Source: Terriglobia bacterium (GTDB lineage Bacteria > Acidobacteriota > Terriglobia > Acidiferrales > UBA7541). Taken from it: 56,559 nt of DNA. The notes under the pieces were generated by a model, which was not told the DNA's origin, searched no databases, and saw nothing but the letters and a program-made list of their open reading frames with translations. The stretch is taken from contig JAIQGC010000007.1 in NCBI GenBank assembly GCA_020072805.1, forward strand, positions 1-56,559, in the 5' to 3' direction. Below are positions 1-9,752 of this stretch, one piece after another; the first letter of the stretch is position 1, and each line of letters starts with the position of its first letter. The position numbers and the translations under genes were made by a program.

Positions 1-315
1 GCGAGTGCGGGCGGAGCGGGCGTAGGCGAGATAGGGGGCGACGAGGGAGGCCGGGGCTTTTTTGCGGTACATGCGGGCGAGGAGCAGGGCGGCGGCGCCT
101 TCGAGGACGGTGCGCGAGGCGCGCGCGAGAAGATCGGAGAGGCGAACGAGAACCATCTCCTCGCGGCGGCGGATGGTGAGGGTGAGGCTGGCGTAAGGGA
201 AAAATTCGACATGGAAGCGCGGCGGGCGGCCATCGCAGCCCAAGCGGGTGAACATGCGCTGAAAGAGAAACGGGGCACTGGGATCCTCGCGCGGCTTGCG
301 CTTGGCGGAGGTCAC
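1..315 (-). CDS. SprT-like domain protein, truncated by the window edge
   Basis: The N-terminal 105 codons of a gene running off the left edge. The start is a GTG at 313-315 that overlaps the TGA of the upstream gene (GTGA), which indicates translational coupling. The visible protein begins VTSAKRKPRED and contains a stretch with the rhythm LTLTIRRREEMVLVRLSDLL followed by RTVLEGAAALLLARMYRKKAP. This resembles the N-terminal part of acidobacterial SprT-like zinc-peptidase-type proteins. The expected HExxH motif would lie beyond the edge, so the assignment rests only on the N-terminal pattern. It is the last visible gene of the minus-strand uvrA tail. Confidence 0.5.
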   Translation of the reverse strand, partial: MTSAKRKPREDPSAPFLFQRMFTRLGCDGRPPRFHVEFFPYASLTLTIRRREEMVLVRLSDLLARASRTVLEGAAALLLARMYRKKAPASLVAPYLAYARSARTR

Positions 316-845
316 GGAGCGTTCCTGCGGCGGACGGGGGGCGGGGCGACTTCTTTCTTGGCTTTTTCGGCGTCGTGGAGAGCGTCGCGCGTGCCCTCGA
401 TGGCGTCGTCAAGATTTTCCTTGTAGAGGGATAGTTCCACGCCGGCGGTTTCGATCTCCCTGAGGACCGCGAGGAACTCGGCGGCGCGGCGGATCATCAG
501 CTCGATGCCCTTGCGCAGATTTTCCTGATTTTGGATGCCGTCCTCAATGCGGTCGGCGGCGTCATCCACGCAGCCGACATAAGCATTAAGCAGGGCGTTG
601 AGGATGACGGCGTGATGATTGGGGGAGGGGTGGGCCAGCTCGTACTGGAATTTCTTGAGGCGGTCGTCGGCAAACTCAAGAAAGAGCTTGATGCGCTCAT
701 TGGGGGATTCCGCATCGCGGATTTTGTCGGCTTCGAGCGCGGAGAGGTAGTCCTTCTTCTGGCTTTGCGCTGCAGCGGCGCGCGGTGGCACACCGGCAAG
801 AAACGCGAGCGGAATCAGGAGAGCGGCGGAGACGCGCATCCTCAT
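312..845 (-). CDS. small exported helical protein, function unknown
   Basis: 177 residues. The ATG at 843-845 overlaps the stop of the preceding gene (ATGA) and gives MRMRVSAALLIPLAFLAGV, a typical Sec signal peptide ending near AAAAQ. The mature part is Glu/Asp/Lys-rich and predicted helical, with no cysteine cluster or catalytic motif recognised. It is translationally coupled to the neighbours on both sides. A longer reading frame continues upstream of this ATG but has the low-complexity Pro/Arg composition of antisense noise, so the signal-peptide start is preferred. The function is unknown. Coupling to another small exported protein suggests the two act together in the envelope (inference). 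Confidence 0.65.
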   Translation of the reverse strand: MRMRVSAALLIPLAFLAGVPPRAAAAQSQKKDYLSALEADKIRDAESPNERIKLFLEFADDRLKKFQYELAHPSPNHHAVILNALLNAYVGCVDDAADRIEDGIQNQENLRKGIELMIRRAAEFLAVLREIETAGVELSLYKENLDDAIEGTRDALHDAEKAKKEVAPPPVRRRNAP

Positions 846-1360
846 TGGGCTCCTTGCGGCGGGGCGGCCGGAGGTCTTTTTTCGCCGGGGCGGCGGGGGA
901 AGAGCAGGCGGAGGAGCTGGTCCTGGGAGCGCTGCAGGTCGTCGCGAAGGACTTGCAAGGGAGGGCGGAATTCGAGGGGGGCGGCGTTCATGGCGTCGAT
1001 GGTTTCGCGAATGCCCGCGCGCACGTGCAATTCGATGATGCGGTAGCCGCTGGATTCCTTTTCCGCGTTGGGGTGCTGGCGAATGACTTCGGCGATGGCG
1101 GCGCGCACATTGTCGCGGTATTTTTCGAGGATGAGTTGGGCGGCGGGATAGTCCTGCGCTTTGCCGGCGCGGCGGGATTCGATGAACTGGGCGTCGCCCA
1201 ATTTGGCCAAAAGTTTGGCTTTGCGCACGGAATTGGTTTCGGCGTCGAATCGGGACTGAAGCGCGGGAATGGTTTGCGCGGGAGAAGGGCGCTGGGAGAC
1301 TGCGGCAGGCGCGAGGCCCAGGAGCAGCGCACACAGCGAAAGAAGCGGCCAGCGGCGCAT
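842..1360 (-). CDS. small exported protein, function unknown
   Basis: 172 residues starting MRRWPLLSLCALLLGLAPAA, a clear signal peptide with probable cleavage after AVS. The mature domain is helical, with charged repeats such as RKAKLLAKLGDAQF and YRDNVRAAIAEVIRQHP, and ends in a Pro-rich tail. It lies 7 bases after the TPR gene and overlaps the next gene by 4 bases. No family is recognised. The helical, periplasmic character and company of a TPR protein fit an envelope or secretion accessory role, but that is inference. Confidence 0.65.
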   Translation of the reverse strand: MRRWPLLSLCALLLGLAPAAVSQRPSPAQTIPALQSRFDAETNSVRKAKLLAKLGDAQFIESRRAGKAQDYPAAQLILEKYRDNVRAAIAEVIRQHPNAEKESSGYRIIELHVRAGIRETIDAMNAAPLEFRPPLQVLRDDLQRSQDQLLRLLFPRRPGEKRPPAAPPQGAQ

Positions 1361-1367
1361 GGGCGGG

Positions 1368-2678
1368 TCAGCGCTTGCCGGCGAGGCGCTTGCGCAGGAC
1401 GATGATGCGCTGCTGGGATTGCCAAATCTGATTCGCATCCTGACCTTTGTCCACATCGAGAAATTTCTGATAGGCCTCGAGCGCCGCGGCGGCCTGCTCC
1501 AGTCTATCGTAGCAGGTGGCGCGGACAAACCACGCGCCGGGCACGAGTGGCTCCTTGCGGGCGACCTGATCGAGAGCGGCAAGAGCTGCGGGGCAGTTTT
1601 TTTGCAGGTAATAGGCGGAGCTCAGGTCCTTCCAGGCGGCGAGGTTATCGGAATCGGCGCGGACGACGAGGAGCAGTTCCCTTTCCGCGGAGGGAAAATC
1701 GCGTTTCTGGAGGAAGAGGCGGCCGAGGCCGGCGCGCAGAGCGTTGCGCGTGGGGTCCTGCTGAAGGGCTTTTTGCAGGGTGAGGATGGCGGCGTCCCAG
1801 TGAGTCTGGGCGACCTGAATGTCGGCGCGGAGCAGCAAGGAATCGGTGGAGGGGGGTTGCGCGGCGTCAAGGCGGTCGAGAGAAGCGAGCGAATCTTCCA
1901 ATTGTTTTTGCTCGAAGAGGATATTGGCGAGGCGGAATAGGGCGTCGCGGTCGCTGGGCTGGAGTTCGAGGTAGCGGCGGTAGGCGCCGGCGGCATCGGA
2001 CTTTTGTTGCGCGTCGAGGGCGTGAGCGAGGACCAGTTGCGCGGGAGCGGAATCGGGAGCCAGGGCCAGAGCAGAGCGGGCGGCGGATTCGGCGCCTGGG
2101 AATTTTTCCGCGCGAAGAAGGACGCGGGCGAGGGCCAGCTGCACGTCGAGATCGCGAGGATCGAGGCGGGCGGCGGCTTGCAGGGATTCGATGGCGCCGG
2201 GAAGATCGTTTGTGCGATCGAGAGCCAGAGCGAGCAGGTAACGGGGGCGGCTCTGCGCGGGAAGAAGCGCCACGGCCTGGCGCAGAGGAGCGACCGCGGC
2301 GGGCGGGTCGTGATCGAGCAGCAGCGAGCCGAGATTGACGTAGGCTTCGGAGAGCTTGGGGTCAAGCACGATGGAGCGCTGCAGCGCGGCGCGGGCTTCG
2401 TCCCAGCGTTCGAGGGCAATATAAACGTAGCCGAGTTCAAAGAAGCCATAGGCGAAATCGGGCTGATCGGCGGTCAGCTTCTGCAAGGGAACGAGGGCGG
2501 CGGGAAAATCCTTGCGGTCGATGGCGCTCTGGGCTTCCTCGAGAAGATCGTTGAGTGGATTGGGGACTTTCCGGCGCGTTGCGGGACGCTGCTTTTCCGC
2601 CGGAGGAGCCTGCGCGCGCACGGGCAGCAGAAAGCAAAGAGCAAGAGAGGCGGCGGCGATAAGGCGCGTCGAGTTCAT
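1368..2678 (-). CDS. exported TPR-repeat protein
   Basis: 436 residues. The N-terminus [23 protein letters not shown] is a signal peptide. The rest is a run of about ten 34-residue tetratricopeptide repeats from residue ~50 to the end, with the usual A-x-G/A-Y and P spacing (for example YGFFELGYVYIALERWDEA and AYVNLGSLLLDHDPPAAV). TPR arrays are protein-binding scaffolds, so a periplasmic binding role is likely. The start ATG overlaps the uvrA stop by 4 bases (2675-2678), so it is co-translated with uvrA. This is probably only genomic streamlining, since no repair function is indicated. Confidence 0.85.
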   Translation of the reverse strand: MNSTRLIAAASLALCFLLPVRAQAPPAEKQRPATRRKVPNPLNDLLEEAQSAIDRKDFPAALVPLQKLTADQPDFAYGFFELGYVYIALERWDEARAALQRSIVLDPKLSEAYVNLGSLLLDHDPPAAVAPLRQAVALLPAQSRPRYLLALALDRTNDLPGAIESLQAAARLDPRDLDVQLALARVLLRAEKFPGAESAARSALALAPDSAPAQLVLAHALDAQQKSDAAGAYRRYLELQPSDRDALFRLANILFEQKQLEDSLASLDRLDAAQPPSTDSLLLRADIQVAQTHWDAAILTLQKALQQDPTRNALRAGLGRLFLQKRDFPSAERELLLVVRADSDNLAAWKDLSSAYYLQKNCPAALAALDQVARKEPLVPGAWFVRATCYDRLEQAAAALEAYQKFLDVDKGQDANQIWQSQQRIIVLRKRLAGKR

Positions 2679-5623
2679 GGCTTGACCCTAGCTTTGCCGC
2701 TGGCGGGCTTGTCCGTGGGATTGGATGCGCCATTGGCGGCTTGCTTTGCCTGGGCGGCGGCACGTAGGACGCGGGCCAGGTAGCGGCCGGTGTGCGACTG
2801 GGGATTGCGGGCGACCTGCTCGGGAGTGCCGGTGGCCACGATTTTGCCGCCCTGGTCGCCGCCCTCGGGGCCCATGTCGATGATCCAGTCGGCGGACTTC
2901 ATGACGTCGAGATTGTGTTCGATGACGAGGAGAGAAGCGCCGCTATCGAGAAGTTTGCGGAAGGCGGTGAGGAGTTTGTGGATATCGTCGAAGTGCAGGC
3001 CGGTGGTGGGTTCGTCGAGCAGATAGAGGATGCCCTTGTTTTCGGTGCGGGCGAGGTGCGCGGCGAGTTTGAGGCGCTGGGCTTCGCCGCCGGAGAGGGT
3101 GGTGGCGGACTGGCCGAGGCGGAGATAGCCCAGGCCGATTTCGGTGAGGATGCGGATTTTGGAAGTGACGCGGGGAACGTTGGCGAAGAAGAGCAGCGCC
3201 TCGCGCGCGGTCATCTGCAGGACATCGTGGATATTTTTTCCGTGATAGCGGACATCGAGCACGCCGCTCTTGAAGCGCGTGCCACGGCAGTCCTCACAAA
3301 CGAGTTCGACATCGGCGAGGAACTGCATTTCGACGGTGACGGTGCCGTCGCCCTGGCAGGTTTCACAGCGGCCGCCCGGAACGTTGAAGGAAAAATGGCC
3401 GGCGGAATAGCCGCGGCGGCGGGCGTCGGGGCAATCGGCGAAAACTTCGCGGATGCCGTCGAAGGCTTTCAGGTAGGTGGCTGGATTGGAGCGCGGGGTG
3501 CGCCCGATGGGCGACTGGTCTACGATGACAACTTCCTGAATGTGCTGATCGCCTTCGAGCTTGTCGCAGAACTCCTTGATGCCGGCGCCGGTGCGGCGGG
3601 CCAGGAGGGCTTTGTAGAGGACGTCATGGACGAGGGTGGATTTGCCGGAGCCGGAAACGCCGGTGACCACGGTGAGGGTGTGCAGCGGAATCTGCAGGTC
3701 CACGTTTTGCAGATTGTGGAGCATGGCGCCGGAGAGGCGCAGGAATTTTCCGGCGGGCTTCTGGCGGCTGCCGGGAAGAGGAATGCGCAGTTCGCCGTTG
3801 AGGTAGCGGCCGGTCAGGGATTGGGGCTCTTGCAGCAGCGCTTCATAAGTTCCGGCGAAGAGAATGCGGCCGCCGAGTTCTCCGGCGCCGGGACCTAGAT
3901 CAATGATGCAGTCGGCGGAACGGATGGTGTCGGGGTCGTGCTCGACGACCAGAACGGTGTTGCCGAGATCGCGAAGGGATTTCAGGATGTCAATGAGGCG
4001 CTGGGTGTCGCGCGGGTGCAGTCCGATGGAGGGCTCGTCGAGAACATAGAGCGCGCCGACGAGGTGCGAGCCGAGGGAAGTGGCCAGTTGGATGCGCTGG
4101 GATTCGCCGCCGGAGAGAGTGGAGGTGAGGCGGTCGAGGCTGAGGTAGTCGAGGCCGACTTCGTCGAGGAACTGCAGGCGGCTGCGAATTTCCTCGAGGA
4201 TGCGCTCGGCAATTTTGGCTTGCTCGGGGCTTAGTTCCAGCGCGGTGAAAAAACCGCGGGCTTCCTTCACGGTGAGCTTGCACAGCTCGGTGATGGATTT
4301 GCCGGCGACACGCACAGCGCGGGCTTCCGGGCGCAGGCGCGTGCCGCCGCATTCAAGGCAGACGGCGTAACCGCGATAGCGGCTGAGGAAGACGCGCACG
4401 TGCAGTTTGTATTTTTTGCGTTCGAGCCACTGGAAGAGACCCTTCACGCCTTCAAAATTATTTTCCGGGTCGCCCTCGACGATAACGCGGCGGTGTTCGG
4501 CGGAAAGATGCCGCCAGGGCACGTGGGTGGGAATGCCGCGGGAGCGGAGCCAACGCTTGGCCTCGGCGAAAAGGGTGCGGTAGCGCGGCTTGGTCCAGGG
4601 GTCAATAGCGCCTTCTTCAATGGATTTTCCCGGGTCGGGGACGACGAGGTTCAAATCGAAGTCGACGGTGTTGCCAAAGCCGAGGCATTTGGGGCAGGCA
4701 CCATGGGGATTGTTGAAGGAAAAAAGGCGCGGCTCGGGCTCCTGGTAGGCGATGGAGCAGCGTTTGCATTCGAAGCGTTCGTTGAAGGACAGGCGCTCGG
4801 CGGCATTGCCGGTGGCATCGGCGACGAATTCGAGGAGGGCTTCGCCGTGGCCTTCGCGGTAGCAGAGTTCGACCGAGTCCACGAGGCGGGAGCGCGAGGC
4901 GGGAGCGACGGCCAGGCGGTCCACCAAAACGAAGACGGGGCGCTTGAAATTGAGGTCCAGGAGTGTTTCGGGCGAGGAAAACTCGTGCACGCGGCCTTCC
5001 TGATAGAGGCGGTTGAAACCGCGCTTGCGCAGTTCCAGCAGGGCCTGGCGCACGGCCTCGGCGGAGGCGGAAGCGGAGAGAGGACGCTTCTTTTTTCCCT
5101 TGGGGTCTTCAGAAACGGGCAGGCGCACGGGAAACAAGACGTAGAAGCGGCGGCCGGGATTGAGAGACAGGACGCGCACGGCGATATCCTCGGGAGCGTC
5201 CTTGCGCACGGCTTCGCCGCATTTGGCGCAAAACGTGGTGCCGCAGCGGGCGAAAAGCAGGCGCAGGTAATCGTAGATTTCGGTAGAGGTGGCCACAGTG
5301 GAGCGGGGATTGCGCGTAGTGGTCTTCTGGCGAATGGCCACGGCGGGAGCGATGCCGGAGATTTCGTCGACGTCGGGCTTTTCCATGCGTTCGAGGAACT
5401 GGCGGGCGTAAGCGGAAAGGGATTCGACGTAGCGGCGCTGGCCTTCGGCGTAAACGGTGTCAAAGGCCAGGCTGGATTTGCCCGAGCCGGAGAGGCCGGT
5501 GATCACGGTAATTGCATAGTGGGGAATATCGACGCTGATGTTCTTCAGGTTGTGGACGCGCGCACCACGGATGCGGACGACTTCCTGCTCGGTCTGTGGA
5601 GGAGTGAGTTCGCGCGTGGCCAC
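2675..5623 (-). CDS. uvrA: excinuclease ABC subunit A
   Basis: 982 residues; UvrA of nucleotide excision repair, the DNA-damage-sensing ATPase that loads UvrB. Two ABC ATPase halves are visible: Walker [10 protein letters not shown] near residue 43 and GVSGSGKST in the second half, with signatures [12 protein letters not shown] and [12 protein letters not shown]. Zinc-finger cysteines are present (CKRC/CPKC in the insertion and CETC/CEDC in the C-terminal half). The length is slightly over the usual ~940 because of a charged insert near residue 175 ([11 protein letters not shown]) and a C-terminal tail. It is the head of a minus-strand unit with its own sigma70-like promoter about 40 bases upstream of the ATG. 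Confidence 0.97.
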   Translation of the reverse strand: MATRELTPPQTEQEVVRIRGARVHNLKNISVDIPHYAITVITGLSGSGKSSLAFDTVYAEGQRRYVESLSAYARQFLERMEKPDVDEISGIAPAVAIRQKTTTRNPRSTVATSTEIYDYLRLLFARCGTTFCAKCGEAVRKDAPEDIAVRVLSLNPGRRFYVLFPVRLPVSEDPKGKKKRPLSASASAEAVRQALLELRKRGFNRLYQEGRVHEFSSPETLLDLNFKRPVFVLVDRLAVAPASRSRLVDSVELCYREGHGEALLEFVADATGNAAERLSFNERFECKRCSIAYQEPEPRLFSFNNPHGACPKCLGFGNTVDFDLNLVVPDPGKSIEEGAIDPWTKPRYRTLFAEAKRWLRSRGIPTHVPWRHLSAEHRRVIVEGDPENNFEGVKGLFQWLERKKYKLHVRVFLSRYRGYAVCLECGGTRLRPEARAVRVAGKSITELCKLTVKEARGFFTALELSPEQAKIAERILEEIRSRLQFLDEVGLDYLSLDRLTSTLSGGESQRIQLATSLGSHLVGALYVLDEPSIGLHPRDTQRLIDILKSLRDLGNTVLVVEHDPDTIRSADCIIDLGPGAGELGGRILFAGTYEALLQEPQSLTGRYLNGELRIPLPGSRQKPAGKFLRLSGAMLHNLQNVDLQIPLHTLTVVTGVSGSGKSTLVHDVLYKALLARRTGAGIKEFCDKLEGDQHIQEVVIVDQSPIGRTPRSNPATYLKAFDGIREVFADCPDARRRGYSAGHFSFNVPGGRCETCQGDGTVTVEMQFLADVELVCEDCRGTRFKSGVLDVRYHGKNIHDVLQMTAREALLFFANVPRVTSKIRILTEIGLGYLRLGQSATTLSGGEAQRLKLAAHLARTENKGILYLLDEPTTGLHFDDIHKLLTAFRKLLDSGASLLVIEHNLDVMKSADWIIDMGPEGGDQGGKIVATGTPEQVARNPQSHTGRYLARVLRAAAQAKQAANGASNPTDKPASGKARVKP

Positions 5624-5668
5624 GGGCTGCTCGCACAGCGCGCTTCCCGCGCACTGTCCAAACTTTGG

Positions 5669-5697
5669 ATTATACGGCTCGTGCGGCAGTGCGGTAA
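5669..5697 (-). promoter_or_regulatory. sigma70-like promoter of uvrA
   Basis: On the minus strand a perfect -10 TATAAT (5669-5674) sits 17 bases from TTACCG (5692-5697), placing the transcription start about 40 bases before the uvrA ATG. No LexA-type palindrome was recognised next to it. Confidence 0.55.
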
Positions 5698-5751
5698 ATG
5701 GACAAATCAGCCGCTCCTGGGAGGGGGGGAAGCCAAGGATTATGGGGAAAC

Positions 5752-6681
5752 TCAGGGCTCGACGTCCAGATTGATCTCGCCGATGCCGCCTTGCACGTCC
5801 AGGCGTATGTTGACGGGGGCTTTGCCGTAGGCATCATTGACGTAGGCGCTGCCTTCGTGGCGCAAGCCGTGGGTCTCGATCGAGCCGATGCCGCCCTGGG
5901 CGTGCACCATGACGCCCACGTTGGCCTTGGGCAGCCGGATATTCAACTGGCCGACTCCGCCATGGATTTCTCCCGTAAAGTCAGCCTTGCGCTCGCCGGT
6001 AAGATTCAGATTCAATTCACCCGCGCCCATTTCCAGGCCCAGATGCGTGATGGGAACGCCGCGGAAGCTCAGGTCGCCCTGGCCCGCGCCCATCTTCAGG
6101 CGGAGATTCAGGGGCAAATCATTGGCGAACTTCAAATCCCAATTGTTTTCGGTGTTGCCCAATTTGACGGTTTCGCCGGACTGGCGGATGCGCAATTCGC
6201 CGGCGGTCCCGCTGACGGCGTATGTCAAACGGGGATTGCCGGCGGCCTCAGTGTAGCGGAAATCGGCGTCCAGAGCGCCCGCCGCGCCCCCGGCCATGCG
6301 CATTTCTCCCGCGGACATTTCAATATCCGCGCGGAGGGATTGAGCGCCCTGGCGCTCGATCTTCTGCACGTCATGGTGGTATTCGTCGCCATATTTATAT
6401 TTGCCGCGCAGGGTGGCCGCGGCGAAGAGCACCAGCAGGAGCAGAAGAGCCACGGCCGTTCCGGAGATGAGCGGGCCGGGCTCCCCCGGCGGACGCCTGC
6501 GCGCCCGCGCGCTATCCCACAATTTGCCCAGGCCCAGAAAGACAAGCAGCAAGGGCCAGTAGTGGCGAAGGAGGGGCCAGGGGTTGGTGTCCGGGCGGAG
6601 ATTGAAAATGAGAAAAACGAGGCCAAGGGCAATCAGGAAAATTGCTCCTCCGATATTGCGCCGAGCAAAATCGTTGGACAT
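5752..6681 (-). CDS. LiaF/toastrack-type membrane-anchored protein
   Basis: 309 residues. The N-terminal part has transmembrane segments at ~10-27 and ~37-55 (LiaI/LiaF-like hairpin) and a third at ~73-92. Residues ~110-309 form a Gly-rich repetitive beta domain with periodic LRLKMGAGQGDLSF and LNLNLTGERKADF units, typical of the toastrack/DUF2154 fold found in cell-envelope stress proteins. It is probably an inner-membrane protein with an extracytoplasmic beta-solenoid-like domain. It lies upstream of uvrA on the same strand but is separated by 128 bases and the uvrA promoter. Its exact role is unknown. Confidence 0.75.
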   Translation of the reverse strand: MSNDFARRNIGGAIFLIALGLVFLIFNLRPDTNPWPLLRHYWPLLLVFLGLGKLWDSARARRRPPGEPGPLISGTAVALLLLLVLFAAATLRGKYKYGDEYHHDVQKIERQGAQSLRADIEMSAGEMRMAGGAAGALDADFRYTEAAGNPRLTYAVSGTAGELRIRQSGETVKLGNTENNWDLKFANDLPLNLRLKMGAGQGDLSFRGVPITHLGLEMGAGELNLNLTGERKADFTGEIHGGVGQLNIRLPKANVGVMVHAQGGIGSIETHGLRHEGSAYVNDAYGKAPVNIRLDVQGGIGEINLDVEP

Positions 6682-6763
6682 GGCACACCCCCTTCATGAT
6701 TGAAGGTACGCAGGAGCAATCGGGAAAGTTCCAGGAGATTCACGCCGCGGGCGAATTCGTTTG

Positions 6764-7387
6764 TCATTCTTCATGGTTTGCCGAAAGGGGCGGTTGGCCC
6801 TGCCGGGGCAGCCAGCGGAACTTCTTTTCTTCCAGCAGAAAGCGCCAGTCCACGCGGGTAAAGAGATAGACCAGAAAGAGCAGCAGGGACTGGGTGATGA
6901 AGAAATAGGCGACCATCCAGCCGGGGAGGCCGGTGAGTTTGAAGCGGTGGGCAGCCAAGGTGGCGGTCTTGAACCAGGCGGCATAGCTCACCACGCGGCC
7001 AAGAAAGAAAGGGATGGCGATGAGCGGCCAGCCCAGAGTGGTAAGTCCGTAGGCCAGGAAAAGATTATTGGAGGGCAATGGACTGAAGGCATAAAAAAGA
7101 AACAAACTGAAGGTAAGTTTGCGGCGGCCTTCGATCGCGCCCCGGAGGGAATCCACGCTCTGGCGAGTGGCTTCGCTCAGCAACTTATCGCGGATGAGCA
7201 AACGGGCCAGCTTGGCCAGGGCGAGGCGGCCCAGAGTGGCCGCGGTGGCACCGAGCACGGCCAATTGCAGCGCGTTCATGGAGGGATGCTTCACGCCAAG
7301 ATAGGAAACGGCCATCCAGGTGGGAGGAGCGAAGGCGGGAATCAGATTCAGGAGAAAGATAAAACCGAAAATGAGGAGGAATTCCAT
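6764..7387 (-). CDS. multi-pass membrane protein, function unknown
   Basis: 207 residues with about five hydrophobic segments (start to ~25, ~40-60, ~95-115, ~120-140 and ~165-185) and a charged C-terminus. It has features reminiscent of small VTT/DedA-like membrane proteins (Pro-rich loop FAPPTWMAV, YAFSPLPSNNLF). No catalytic motif was found. It sits upstream of the LiaF-like gene on the same strand and divergent from deoB, so the two membrane proteins may form a unit. Confidence 0.6.
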   Translation of the reverse strand: MEFLLIFGFIFLLNLIPAFAPPTWMAVSYLGVKHPSMNALQLAVLGATAATLGRLALAKLARLLIRDKLLSEATRQSVDSLRGAIEGRRKLTFSLFLFYAFSPLPSNNLFLAYGLTTLGWPLIAIPFFLGRVVSYAAWFKTATLAAHRFKLTGLPGWMVAYFFITQSLLLFLVYLFTRVDWRFLLEEKKFRWLPRQGQPPLSANHEE

Positions 7388-7528
7388 TGCGGGCCGTGCG
7401 CTTTCCTTTCTCCCACAGTTCTAAGATACCGCAGTTCCGCGCGCCGCGCCGAATTCCCTCTCCGTGTGTTCCACGCCGCGCCCTGCCCCGGGAAAGCCGT
7501 GTGGTAAAGTGGGTGGGGAGTGAATCGC

Positions 7529-8716
7529 ATGACAGTTTTCAAGCGCATTGTTTGGATTGTCCTGGACAGCGTGGGAATCGGCGAACTTCCCGACGCTGGG
7601 GACTACGGCGACAAGGGGCGCAACACGCTCGGGCACATTGCCGAGTCCCGGCCGCTGGCCCTGCCGCAACTGCTGCGCCTGGGGATCGGCAATATCGCGC
7701 CGCTCAAGCATCTCGCGCCGGCCTCGAAACCACTGGCCGCTTACGGCAAAGGCGCCACGCGCTCGCCCGGCAAGGACACCACCACGGGGCACTGGGAAAT
7801 GGCCGGGGTGTGGCTGGCGCAGGCTTTTCCGGTGTATCCAGAAGGATTTCCGCTGGAACTGATGATGGAATACGAGCGGCGCATCGGCCGCAAGACCATC
7901 GGAAACAAGCCCGCTTCGGGCACGGAAATCCTCGTGGAACTGGGAGATGAGCACGTGCGCACCGGCTTCCCCATCGTGTACACATCGGGTGACAGCGTCT
8001 TTCAGGTGGCCGCGCACGAGGACGTCATCCCGGTGGCGGAACTTTACCGCATGTGCGAAATCGCGCGAAAATTGCTGGACGGCAAACACCGCGTGGGGCG
8101 GGTGATCGCGCGGCCTTTCACCGGCGCGAGCGGCGGGTATACGCGCACGGCGCGGCGGCACGACTACGCGGTGGACCCGCCGCCGATGCTCATGGACGCG
8201 CTGGCGGAGCGCGGCGTTCCGGTTTACGGCGTGGGCAAAATTCACGACATCTATAACGGGCGCGGAGTCGCCGACTACGTGACGACGAAGAACAACGCCG
8301 ACGGGATGGACAAGATCATGGCGGCGCTGCGGGAGCGCTCCGCGGGACTTATCTTCTGCAACCTGGTGGATTTCGATATGCTCTTCGGACACCGCAAGGA
8401 TGTCGAGGGTTTTGCGCGGTCGCTCGAGGAGTTCGACCGCATGCTGGCCGGGCTACTTCAGGAACTGCAGCCCACGGACCTGCTGATTCTCACTGCCGAC
8501 CACGGCTGCGATCCCGACCCCAGGTGGGAGACCACCGACCATTCGCGCGAGTACGTGCCGATTCTGGCTTATTCACCGGGGATTCCCGGCGGGACGGCGC
8601 TGGGCATCCGCGCGACGCTGGCGGACATGGGCCAGAGCGTCGCGGAAAATTTCGGGGCGCGAATCGAGCACGGAACAAGTTTTCTGAAGGAATTGGGAAG
8701 CGCCAAGCCCGCCTGA
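7529..8716 (+). CDS. deoB: phosphopentomutase
   Basis: 395 residues. DeoB interconverts (deoxy)ribose-1-phosphate and -5-phosphate in nucleoside salvage. Alkaline-phosphatase-superfamily metal motifs are clear: DSVGIGELPDA near the N-terminus, the phospho-acceptor region GKDTTTGHWE, and LTADHGCDP with TTDHSREYVP near the C-terminus. I chose the ATG at 7529 because GGGGAG lies 8 bases before it; an in-frame GTG at 7520 overlaps that ribosome-binding site. The length matches the family. It is divergent from the upstream membrane-protein gene and monocistronic. Confidence 0.96.
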   Translation: MTVFKRIVWIVLDSVGIGELPDAGDYGDKGRNTLGHIAESRPLALPQLLRLGIGNIAPLKHLAPASKPLAAYGKGATRSPGKDTTTGHWEMAGVWLAQAFPVYPEGFPLELMMEYERRIGRKTIGNKPASGTEILVELGDEHVRTGFPIVYTSGDSVFQVAAHEDVIPVAELYRMCEIARKLLDGKHRVGRVIARPFTGASGGYTRTARRHDYAVDPPPMLMDALAERGVPVYGVGKIHDIYNGRGVADYVTTKNNADGMDKIMAALRERSAGLIFCNLVDFDMLFGHRKDVEGFARSLEEFDRMLAGLLQELQPTDLLILTADHGCDPDPRWETTDHSREYVPILAYSPGIPGGTALGIRATLADMGQSVAENFGARIEHGTSFLKELGSAKPA

Positions 8717-8746
8717 GCGAAAAATACCAATACCCCAAAAAACCCT

Positions 8747-9715
8747 TCAGTCGGAAGCGCTCTTGCTGACCGGGGCGTAGTAGCCGTTGCGGGTACGCGC
8801 GGTAATCTTGCCGTGGCCCTTGGGCGGGAGCACGCTCACCTGCACCGGGCGGAAGCTGCCGTCCTGATTGGCGTTGCTCGGATAGTAGGCCAGGACGTAC
8901 TGGTTGCGAATGTCCTTGGCCACCTCTTCGCAGATGTTGTGGACTTCCTCGACGCTCTCGGGGAAAAAGGCCAGACCGCCGGAAGCCTCGGCAATTTCCT
9001 GGAGAGCCTTGCGCGCCTTCTTCTTGGTTTTCTTCTCTTCGTCGCCGAGGATGCCGATGGTATAGATGAGCGCTTCGGATTTTTGAATTTCCTTGATGGC
9101 CGCTTCCAGGGAGTTGCGGCTGGCGGTGTCGTCGCCGTCGGTAACCACCAGCAGAACCTTCTTGTCCTTCTTGGCTTTTTTGAGGTGGTCCAGGGAACCG
9201 ATGATGGCGTCGTAGAGGGCCGTGCTGCCGCGGGAATCGATGCGTTCGAGGGCTTCTTTCAGCTCGGGGACGCTGCTGGTGAAATCCTTGTCGAGGTCCA
9301 GATAAAACTCGTCGTTGAAATTGACAACAAAGGCCTCATCGTTGGGGTTGCTGGCCTGCACGAGGGTGATGGCGGCTTCGTTGACCTTGGGGCGCTTGTC
9401 ACGCATGCTGCCGCTGTTGTCAATCACCAGGCCCATGCTCACGGGGATGTCCTCTCGCTTGAAGACGGAAATCTTCTGGGCGACCTTGTTTTCCAATACT
9501 TTAAAATTCTCGGGCTTCAGTCCGTCCACGAAGTGGCCGTGGTCATCCACGGCGACGGTGTGCAGCACGACGAGGTTCACCGTATGGCGCAGGCTGAAGG
9601 TTTCGTCTTTTTTGGCGGGAGCGCCCGAAGCGGAAGGCGGAGGAGGAGGGGCGATGGGCGGAGGCAACTGCGCCTCAGCCATGGGAAGCAGCAGGAAAAA
9701 TCCGGCGAGCAGCAT
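8747..9715 (-). CDS. exported VWFA-domain protein of acidobacterial type
   Basis: About 322 residues when started at MLLAGFFLLLPMAEAQ. An upstream or non-ATG start is possible because this N-terminus lacks the positive charge of a normal signal peptide. The von Willebrand A domain has a MIDAS motif DNSGSMRD and the later TDGDDT, followed by a C-terminal beta segment ending NQYVLAYYPSN...GYYAP. That ending is characteristic of the VWFA-related proteins expanded in Acidobacteriota. A Pro-rich linker follows the signal region. It is downstream of, and paralogous to, the next gene. The function is unknown; extracytoplasmic protein binding is likely. Confidence 0.8.
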   Translation of the reverse strand: MLLAGFFLLLPMAEAQLPPPIAPPPPPSASGAPAKKDETFSLRHTVNLVVLHTVAVDDHGHFVDGLKPENFKVLENKVAQKISVFKREDIPVSMGLVIDNSGSMRDKRPKVNEAAITLVQASNPNDEAFVVNFNDEFYLDLDKDFTSSVPELKEALERIDSRGSTALYDAIIGSLDHLKKAKKDKKVLLVVTDGDDTASRNSLEAAIKEIQKSEALIYTIGILGDEEKKTKKKARKALQEIAEASGGLAFFPESVEEVHNICEEVAKDIRNQYVLAYYPSNANQDGSFRPVQVSVLPPKGHGKITARTRNGYYAPVSKSASD

Positions 9716-9752
9716 CAGAGCGGAGGCCTGGCGCGGAGCGCGCCGTCCGGCA

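Noticed and set aside
4400-5830. 476-codon plus-strand open frame inside uvrA (and similar long antisense frames over pyrG, the TonB receptor, paaX-paaK and the ior/kor genes)
   Set aside because: These are mirror frames of high-GC genes, rich in Gly/Ala/Arg/Val, without ribosome-binding sites or recognisable domains.
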